DNA from: Desulfobacula sp.
GTDB taxonomy: Bacteria > Desulfobacterota > Desulfobacteria > Desulfobacterales > Desulfobacteraceae
Length of the DNA: 19,649 nucleotides
Assembly (NCBI RefSeq): GCF_021107415.1
Contig: NZ_JAIOSW010000163.1
Span: 1-19,649 of the forward strand
Direction of reading: 5' to 3'
Shown: piece after piece, positions 13,787 through 19,649 of the stretch
How the letters are laid out: each line of letters opens with the position of its first letter
Position numbering within the stretch: the stretch's first letter is position 1
Translations under genes and position numbers: made by a program
The notes under the pieces: model-generated
Databases searched by the model: none
What the model was told of the DNA's origin: nothing
The model's input: only the letters and a program-made list of their open reading frames with translations

Positions 13787-15319
13787 ATGAAAAATCAAAT
13801 TGTTTTAAATGGGAGTGATTTTCTTCTTGAAGATCTGATTGATATTGCAAGAAATAATGTTGGTATTAAAATCTCTATTAACTCTGAATCCAGAATTAAC
13901 AAGGCCCGAGACCTGATCGACAAGTGGGTAAAGGATGGAGAAAGAATATATGGGGTTACCACGGGGTTTGGCGCTTTGTCAGAGGTTACCATTTCCTTAC
14001 AAGATACAAAAAAGCTTCAAAAAAAGATCTTGTTCAGCCATTCGGCAGGGATTGGCAGACCCATGGAAGAAGATGTGGTCAGAGCTATGATAGCCTTGCG
14101 TGTAAATGATTTTTGCCGTGGCAATTCAGGACTGAGGCTTGAGACCATTGAAAAACTGGCCCGGATTTTAAATGCAGGCATTGTGCCGGTGGTGCCGGAA
14201 AAAGGCTCTGTGGGTGCAAGCGGAGATCTTGTTCCCATGGCACATCTTGCCCTTGTGTTGATCGGGGAGGGGGAAGCCTTTGTTAATGGTCAGAGAATGG
14301 CAGGAGCCCGGGCATTAAAGGAAAAATCAATCAAACCTCTTGAGCTTGCAGCAGGAGAGGGACTTGCGCTGATCAATGGCACACAGTTCATGATTGCTCT
14401 GGGGTGCCTTGCCCTCCATGATGCTTTAAATCTTTGCAAGCATGCAGATATTGCAGCCGGCATGAGCCTTGAAACCCTTATGGGAACCAGGTCTGCATTT
14501 GATCCAAGGATTCACAATGCCAGACCCCATACAGGCCAGATCAAGGCCGCAAGCAATATGCTCAGAATTACGGAAAATTCAGAAATTATTTCCTCCCATC
14601 AAGACTGTTCAAGGGTTCAGGATGCCTATACCTTAAGATGTTCACCCCAGGTCCATGGCGCTTCCTGGGATGCATTCGATTATGTGGACAAGGTGGTCAA
14701 AGTGGAGATGAATTCATCTACTGAAAATCCTTTGATTTTTCCGGAATCAGAAGAATTCATTTCAGGTGGTAACTTTCACGGCCAGCCCCTGGCCCTGGCC
14801 TGTGACTTTTTAAGCATTGCCATAGCCGAACTTGCCAATATTTCAGAGCGACGGATTGAAAGGCTTGTAAATCCGCAGCTATCCGGCCTTCCTGCATTTC
14901 TCGTGGAAGACGGCGGGCTCAATTCTGGATTCATGATTGCCCAGTATGTAGCCGCCTCACTTGTTTCTGAAAATAAAGTCCTGGCCCATCCTGCATCGGT
15001 TGATTCTATTCCTACCTCTGCAAACAAGGAAGATCATGTCTCCATGGGGGCCTTTGCAGCACGAAAGTGCCGGGATATTGTCGCAAACACTGAAGAGGTC
15101 ATCGCCATTGAATTATTATGTGGTGCCCAGGGAATTGACCTGTTCACCAACATAAAAGCTGGAAACGGCACCCTGGCAGCTTATGAAGTCATCAGAAGCA
15201 AGGTTGATTATATGAAAGAGGACCGGGTTCTTTCGGCAGACATAGCCAAGGTAAAGGAGTTACTGAGGGCCGGCAGTATTGTAACGGCAGTTGAAGATAA
15301 GGTGGGAGAGTTGTATTAA
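13787..15319 (+). CDS. hutH: Histidine ammonia-lyase
   Basis: HutH removes ammonia from L-histidine to give trans-urocanate, the committed step. The 510-residue protein carries the self-cyclising Ala144-Ser145-Gly146 triad in GSVGASGDLVPMAHLAL, which forms the MIO electrophile. Tyr55 lies in YGVTTGFG, and further landmarks are NGTQFM, QDCSRVQDAYTLRCSPQVHG, SSTENPLIF, GGNFHGQPLA and SVDSIPTSANKEDHVSMG. Length equals the bacterial norm. AGAGGA precedes ATG 13787, and the gene begins 4 bp after the hutC stop. Its product, urocanate, is both the substrate of HutU on the other strand and the likely inducer releasing HutC. Confidence 0.98.
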   Translation: MKNQIVLNGSDFLLEDLIDIARNNVGIKISINSESRINKARDLIDKWVKDGERIYGVTTGFGALSEVTISLQDTKKLQKKILFSHSAGIGRPMEEDVVRAMIALRVNDFCRGNSGLRLETIEKLARILNAGIVPVVPEKGSVGASGDLVPMAHLALVLIGEGEAFVNGQRMAGARALKEKSIKPLELAAGEGLALINGTQFMIALGCLALHDALNLCKHADIAAGMSLETLMGTRSAFDPRIHNARPHTGQIKAASNMLRITENSEIISSHQDCSRVQDAYTLRCSPQVHGASWDAFDYVDKVVKVEMNSSTENPLIFPESEEFISGGNFHGQPLALACDFLSIAIAELANISERRIERLVNPQLSGLPAFLVEDGGLNSGFMIAQYVAASLVSENKVLAHPASVDSIPTSANKEDHVSMGAFAARKCRDIVANTEEVIAIELLCGAQGIDLFTNIKAGNGTLAAYEVIRSKVDYMKEDRVLSADIAKVKELLRAGSIVTAVEDKVGELY

Positions 15320-15393
15320 GGTGACCCTGAAATGATTTGTGCTTATATCTCAAATACGATGGGAGTTTTAATCTGAAAATTAATTTGTGTTGC

Positions 15394-15424
15394 ACTACTT
15401 CATGTAGTATAGTAATTTTTTTTT
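15394..15424 (+). terminator. Possible weak intrinsic terminator after hutH
   Basis: A short stem, ACTAC/GTAGT (15394-15398 with 15404-15408), is followed 7 nt later by nine T (15416-15424). It is the only terminator-like element in the 200 bp between hutH and the sensor kinase. The 5-bp stem and the gap before the T run make it weak. Confidence 0.4.
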
Positions 15425-15530
15425 AAATTGATCAGAATATCTAAGGATTTTTTGTTTTAATAAAAATGCATATTAAAGGCAGGTACTCCGTCTCGAGGAT
15501 ACGTCTATTTCACATCAAATGAGATTGCAT

Positions 15531-17486
15531 ATGGACAAGAAACCCACTTATAAAGAGTTAGAAAAAAGAATTCACAAATTAGATCAGGCAGAAGTTAAGC
15601 GCAAACGGGCAGAAAATGCTTTGCATGAGGGTGAAGTTAAGAACAGGGCACTGCAAAAAGCTACATTCGAAGCATTGTTTTTTTCAGACAAAGGGGTTTG
15701 TATTGAAACAAATACTTCTGCCAGCAGGATGTTTGGTTACAAGCATGAAGAGCTTATTGGAATTTTTGGTACGGATATAATTGTCGATGAATTTAAAGAT
15801 ATTGTCAAAGAAAGAATGATTTCCGGGTATGATAAACCTTATGAAGCAATGGCACAAAAAAAGGATGGCAGTAAATTCTGGGCAGAATTTCATGGAAAAA
15901 TGTTTGATTATCGGGGAAAAAAGGTAAGAGTTACTTCTGTTCGAGATATCACCGAAAGAAAGCTGGCCGAGAGCATCATTCAAAAAGAGAGAGAAACTCT
16001 ATCTATAATTCTTGAAAGCACTCCCCATGGAATTGCGATGATTGACAATAACGGCCAATACCACTACATAAATTCTTATTTTACAAAAATTACCGGATAC
16101 ACACTAAACGATATTCCCACTAAGAAAAAATGGTTTGAAAAGGTCTATCCAGATGCAGATTATAGAAAGAAAGTTGCTGATACATGGGAAAAAGACAATA
16201 TCAAACAAGGCATGGGAAAGAATCAGGAATTTACGATCAGATGTAAAAATGGCCAGTTCAAACACATAGAATTCAGATCTACCTTTTTAAAAGATCAAAC
16301 AATTAGTGTTCTTACAGATATTACTGATCAAAAAAAGCTTGAAATTCAACTCCAGCAATCGCAAAAAATGGAAGCCATCGGCACCCTTGCCGGTGGCATT
16401 GCCCATGATTTTAATAATATCCTTTTTCCTGTTTTAGGCCATACGGAAATATTGATGATGGACATACCTGACGATAGCCCGACACACGACAGGCTGAAAA
16501 AAATTTATTCCGGTGCCATAAGAGCCAGAGATCTAGTAAAACAGATCCTTACGTTTTCTCGTCAAGATAGTTTTGAACTCAAAATAATGAAGCTGCAGCC
16601 AATAGTCAAGGAGGTATTAGACTTCATCAGATCTACAATCCCGACCACAATAAAAATCAGGCAGGATATCAGCAGTAATTGTGGGGTTGTTAAAGCAGAT
16701 TCTACGCAAATCCATCAAATCATAATGAATCTTACAACCAATGCGTATCATGCCATGGAGGAAACCGGCGGGGAATTGACTGTGAGCCTGAAAGAAATTA
16801 AATTAGGCAAGTATGAGGTAATAAGTCCTGATAAGGGGCCGGGCACTTATGTCTGCCTTAGTGTAGCAGATACAGGCGTTGGTATGGATAAAGAATTGAC
16901 AAAAAAGATTTTTGACCCTTTTTTTACCACTAAAGAAAAAGGTAAAGGCACAGGAATGGGACTTTCTGTTGTACACGGTATTGTTACAAGCATGAATGGA
17001 ATTATACAGGCCTATAGCAAACCGGGTAAAGGGACGAAAATTGTTGTTTATTTCCCAGTGGAAGAAAGGGCTTTTGAAAAGCAAAATACTCAAACGAAAG
17101 AACCCATCCAGGGGGGTACTGAGAAAATTCTGCTTGTGGACGATGAAGAAGCCATCGTTACAATGGAAAAACAGATGTTCGAGCATTTGGGATATCAGGT
17201 TACTTCATACACCGGCAGTATTGAAGCTCTTGAGGCTTTTCGAGCCAACCCTGACAAATTTGATCTGGTCATCACTGATATGACAATGCCAAACATGCCT
17301 GGAGACCAATTCGTGGCTGAATTGATGAAAATACGTCCTGACATACCGATATTGCTTTGCACAGGGTTCAGCGAAACTATGTCAGAAGAAAAGGCAGCAG
17401 CTTTGGGTGTTAAAGATTTTTTAATAAAGCCAATTGTGATGAAGGATTTTTCCGAGAAGATACGTGAAGTTCTGGATAATTGTTAA
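15531..17486 (+). CDS. PAS-PAS hybrid sensor histidine kinase with C-terminal receiver
   Basis: This soluble hybrid kinase has no membrane segment. From ATG 15531 (651 residues) it has a coiled-coil start (YKELEKRIHKLDQAEVKRKR), PAS 1 (about 45-140) and PAS 2 (about 155-265). HisKA follows with His292 in GTLAGGIAHDFNNIL, then HATPase_c (NLTTNAYHAM, DTGVGMD, FDPFFTTK, GTGMGLSVVHG) and a receiver domain (about 530-650) with phospho-acceptor Asp583 in ITDMTMPNMPG and Lys in LIKP. PAS with a receiver suggests a cytoplasmic phosphorelay that hands phosphate to a separate histidine phosphotransferase. ATG 15519 is an alternative start 4 codons earlier; neither has a strong ribosome-binding site. 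No cognate regulator is adjacent, and a link to hut regulation is not supported. Its end is 35 bp from the convergent UPF0280 gene. Confidence 0.93.
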   Translation: MDKKPTYKELEKRIHKLDQAEVKRKRAENALHEGEVKNRALQKATFEALFFSDKGVCIETNTSASRMFGYKHEELIGIFGTDIIVDEFKDIVKERMISGYDKPYEAMAQKKDGSKFWAEFHGKMFDYRGKKVRVTSVRDITERKLAESIIQKERETLSIILESTPHGIAMIDNNGQYHYINSYFTKITGYTLNDIPTKKKWFEKVYPDADYRKKVADTWEKDNIKQGMGKNQEFTIRCKNGQFKHIEFRSTFLKDQTISVLTDITDQKKLEIQLQQSQKMEAIGTLAGGIAHDFNNILFPVLGHTEILMMDIPDDSPTHDRLKKIYSGAIRARDLVKQILTFSRQDSFELKIMKLQPIVKEVLDFIRSTIPTTIKIRQDISSNCGVVKADSTQIHQIIMNLTTNAYHAMEETGGELTVSLKEIKLGKYEVISPDKGPGTYVCLSVADTGVGMDKELTKKIFDPFFTTKEKGKGTGMGLSVVHGIVTSMNGIIQAYSKPGKGTKIVVYFPVEERAFEKQNTQTKEPIQGGTEKILLVDDEEAIVTMEKQMFEHLGYQVTSYTGSIEALEAFRANPDKFDLVITDMTMPNMPGDQFVAELMKIRPDIPILLCTGFSETMSEEKAAALGVKDFLIKPIVMKDFSEKIREVLDNC

Positions 17487-17521
17487 TAAAATTCTGTTAG
17501 AAAGAGTTAAAAAAATTCCAG

Positions 17522-18250
17522 TTACACAGATAAGTTGACAATCGTAAGATCTCCCCACAAACCAATATGGTCGCCTTTAATAATTACGATTCCCCGAACT
17601 CCTGGTATGGCTTTGCCGGCATCAATGGCATCTTTAATATCAGCCGCTTTTTTGACCCTGTTGCAAAGCTTGGTGGCCACAGCATCTGCCAAAGGGCATG
17701 AATCAGACAGCACGGTGGCTGCATCTGCTTTGCCAAAGCTTTTTGAATGCCCCAGTGTGCCGGAAGAAGTGCACAAGCCATATGGGGTATCTCTTTTTTT
17801 AATCAGGATGCCCGAGGTCATACTGAAAGGAGAATTAGCGGCATAAATATTGAAAATGGTTTCAGAGTCGGATTTAATAAAAACATCTCCCCCATTTTCA
17901 ACCAGTACTTCACCTGTATATGCTAATAATGATTTTCCTGTATATTCTGCCACAGCACCAGCCACTGCCGCCATGGGGCCGACATCGGCCAATTGTCCCG
18001 CCTTAATCATATCTTTGATTATTTGGGGTGCCGGGCCCAGGTTTTTTAGGGGGGTAAGGGATTTTGCAAATTCAGGGTAGAGTTTTATATAGGTCTCAAT
18101 AGTGTTTCGACAGGTTAATACCGATTTTATTGCCTTATCTGTCAGGTCGGTTTGGGCCTGGATATTCAGGTTGGTCTCTTTTACCGTGATATCAAATGAG
18201 AAAAATCCATTTTTTTGATGTTGCTTTCGATAGGTACGATTTTCAAACAT
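17522..18250 (-). CDS. UPF0280 family protein (ApbE-like fold)
   Basis: This 242-residue protein belongs to the UPF0280 family, which is related to the flavin transferase ApbE; its own reaction is not established. Family landmarks are DVGPMAAVAGAVAEY, VENGGDVFI, GLCTSSGTLGHSKSFGKADA and the final GVRGIVIIKGDHIGLWG. There is no signal peptide, so it is cytosolic. ATG 18248-18250 is preferred over TTG 18254-18256. It overlaps the end of the upstream dGTPase-like gene by 8 bp, so the two are translationally coupled. UPF0280 proteins are frequent in anaerobes and methanogens. Confidence 0.88.
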   Translation of the reverse strand: MFENRTYRKQHQKNGFFSFDITVKETNLNIQAQTDLTDKAIKSVLTCRNTIETYIKLYPEFAKSLTPLKNLGPAPQIIKDMIKAGQLADVGPMAAVAGAVAEYTGKSLLAYTGEVLVENGGDVFIKSDSETIFNIYAANSPFSMTSGILIKKRDTPYGLCTSSGTLGHSKSFGKADAATVLSDSCPLADAVATKLCNRVKKAADIKDAIDAGKAIPGVRGIVIIKGDHIGLWGDLTIVNLSV

Positions 18251-19412
18251 TTTCAATGGAATCCGGTTTTAAATGATCCGGTGCCTGCCGGATGAAATAG
18301 GAATCTGTCATGCCGGATATATAGTCCCTGACAATTTCAGCATTTAAAGTGTTATCTCTGTATCCGGAAGACATGCCATTTAAAAAATCAGTAAAAATAA
18401 TCGATTCTTCATTTTTTTTTTCAAGAGCTGTCAGATATTTTTCAAACAAAAAACAAAAAATATCCTCAATGGAAGATAAATGTTTTTTAATAACAGGGTT
18501 CTTATAAATATGCTTGTAATTAAATGCCTTCAGTTTTTTTAAAGCAGAAGAAATTTTATCGGAAAAGCTGATGAAAGGTTGATGCAGGCTGTTTGAGATC
18601 AGGTCGGTCACAAGATTAAACACAATGGTGCCGTTTGTCTGGCCAAGAACTTTTTTACACATATCCGGTATGTCCTGCCTTTTCACCAGACCCAGGCGGA
18701 TGGCATCTTCCAGGTCCCGTCCGATGTAACTAATCGTATCAGCCATTCTTACCACACAGCCTTCCATGGTCATGGGGATCTCATCGCAGGCCTTCTTTTT
18801 TTTCATGGCCGCCATTATGACGTCAAAATCTTTAAATGATCTGTTTTTTTGAGGAACGAGTTGTTTTGAGTGTGCTTCGCCATTGTGGCAGATAATGGCA
18901 TCCATAGTTTGAAGGCTTAGATTCCAGCCAATTCCATTTTTTTCGATCCTGTCTAGAAACTGGATGCTTTGAAGGTTATGATGGAAAAAGCCGGCACCAT
19001 GTTCATGGGTCAATTTTGAAAGAAACCGTTCACCATCATGTCCGAACGGGGCATGCCCGATATCGTGGCCAAGGCTTGCTGCTTCAATGAGGTCTTCGTT
19101 CAATCCCAGGTATCGGCCAATGGTCCGCCCAACCCTTGAAACCATTTGGACATGGATTACCCTGTGGGTGAGATGGTCATTATTGATTAGAGAGAAAACC
19201 TGGGTTTTATCAATATATCTTGTAAAGGCAAGGGAGTTTAAAATCCGGTCGGAATCTGCAGAAAAGGCTTGACGGTATTCATTCTCAGTGAATTTTTCTT
19301 TATGCCGTCTTTGGGCGGTATGACTGAAACAGGCCAGGGAGCAAAGATTTTCTTTCTCTCTTAGATTAAGAAGGTCTTTTAACTCCCTGGCTTTTATAAA
19401 ATTGTCATTCAA
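18243..19412 (-). CDS. dgt: dGTPase-like HD-domain triphosphohydrolase
   Basis: The protein is a member of the dGTPase family, which hydrolyses dNTPs to nucleoside and tripolyphosphate and tunes dNTP pools. The 389-residue sequence has the N-terminal motif SADSDRILNSLAFTRYIDKT, the first metal His in LTHRVIHVQ (His83), the HD pair His116-Asp117 in AASLGHDIGHAPFGHDGE, and the later Asp region VVRMADTISYIGRDLEDAIR. Length fits the shorter bacterial dGTPase-like group. No ATG lies in frame near the N-terminus, so TTG 19410-19412 is taken as start. It is the first candidate after a stop at 19431-19433 and has no clear ribosome-binding site. It starts 8 bp after the mrp stop, so coupling to mrp translation is likely. 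Substrate preference is unknown. Confidence 0.88.
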   Translation of the reverse strand: MNDNFIKARELKDLLNLREKENLCSLACFSHTAQRRHKEKFTENEYRQAFSADSDRILNSLAFTRYIDKTQVFSLINNDHLTHRVIHVQMVSRVGRTIGRYLGLNEDLIEAASLGHDIGHAPFGHDGERFLSKLTHEHGAGFFHHNLQSIQFLDRIEKNGIGWNLSLQTMDAIICHNGEAHSKQLVPQKNRSFKDFDVIMAAMKKKKACDEIPMTMEGCVVRMADTISYIGRDLEDAIRLGLVKRQDIPDMCKKVLGQTNGTIVFNLVTDLISNSLHQPFISFSDKISSALKKLKAFNYKHIYKNPVIKKHLSSIEDIFCFLFEKYLTALEKKNEESIIFTDFLNGMSSGYRDNTLNAEIVRDYISGMTDSYFIRQAPDHLKPDSIENV

Positions 19413-19420
19413 TAGTGTAT

Positions 19421-19649
19421 TTACAATTGTTTAAGGATTTTTTCCACTATAGTATCAAATGCTTTAGTAAATTCAGTTTCCTTGTCCTGGATCAGCATGG
19501 GAACACTACTGTCCCCGGAGGTGACCACCTGAGTGTCAAAGGGAAGAGAACCTAGAAATTCAAGACCTGAGTATTTTGCCGTCTTTTCACCGCCGCCTGA
19601 GCTGAATAAGTCAATGGGTTCGTTGCAGTGAGGGCATTTGAATCCTGCC
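19421..19649 (-). CDS. mrp: Mrp/NBP35-type P-loop ATPase (Fe-S cluster carrier), C-terminal part
   Basis: Only the last 75 codons are inside the window; the gene continues past the right edge. The visible part has the cluster-binding CPHC (CxxC) followed by NEPIDLFSSGGGEKTAKYSG, LEFLGSLPFDTQVVTSGDSS and a closing helix FDTIVEKIL. That is the standard C-terminus of Mrp/ApbC/NBP35 Fe-S carriers: CPHC, GGGEKTA, a Leu-Gly-x-(I/L)-P strand and SGD. The ATP-binding Walker motifs lie outside the window. It ends at TAA 19421-19423, 8 bp before the dGTPase-like start, and appears to be upstream in the same transcript. Confidence 0.88.
   Translation of the reverse strand, partial: AGFKCPHCNEPIDLFSSGGGEKTAKYSGLEFLGSLPFDTQVVTSGDSSVPMLIQDKETEFTKAFDTIVEKILKQL

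Overview
The window looks like chromosomal DNA from a strictly anaerobic bacterium of the Desulfobacterota, most probably a Desulfobacterales-type sulfate reducer. This is inferred from protein style: PAS-rich hybrid kinases, a split ADP-forming acyl-CoA synthetase, a reductive-dehalogenase-like corrinoid/Fe-S protein, UPF0280, and moderate-to-low GC. No rRNA or marker gene confirms it, and I found no tRNA, rRNA or CRISPR array.

Layout. (a) 1-1383: a response-regulator/PAS/histidine-kinase gene that enters from the left and is cut by an in-frame TAA just after its H-box. (b) 1463-3196 (-): a large NAD-type malic enzyme that converges on the kinase across a hairpin terminator. (c) 3403-about 6390: a decaying integron island. 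It holds an integron integrase with one amber codon (-), an intI/attI region with repeated CAATAGANAG motifs, and a first cassette with well-defined ends and a frameshifted SnoaL/NTF2-like gene. An attC site follows, then a RelE-like toxin/NadS-like antitoxin cassette whose toxin is frameshifted, the end of a further cassette-like ORF with half an attC, and a probable 5' piece of a group II intron. (d) 6460-8568 (+): alpha and beta subunits of an ADP-forming acyl-CoA synthetase. (e) 8549-15319: a histidine-utilisation locus. hutU-hutI and a membrane-anchored RdhA-like gene run leftward; hutC-hutH run rightward. A HutC-type operator sits in the shared promoter. (f) 15531-17486 (+): a PAS-PAS hybrid sensor kinase. 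(g) 17522-19649 (-): a tight run of an Mrp/NBP35 ATPase (partial), a dGTPase-like HD protein and a UPF0280 (ApbE-like) protein.

How the parts fit. HutH, HutU and HutI take histidine through urocanate and imidazolonepropionate to formiminoglutamate. HutC represses both arms through the central operator. The enzyme for formiminoglutamate is not in the window. Malic enzyme and the ADP-forming synthetase fit the central carbon and energy metabolism of an amino-acid- or organic-acid-using anaerobe. The RdhA-like gene is 29 bp behind hutI with its own ribosome-binding site, so it is probably co-transcribed with hut, which is unexpected.

All four clearly broken genes lie between 1 and 5557: two nonsense codons and two single-base deletions. 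The 13 kb from 6460 onward shows none. Either the left part is decaying under relaxed selection, or some lesions are assembly errors; both frameshifts are missing bases in or beside short homopolymers.
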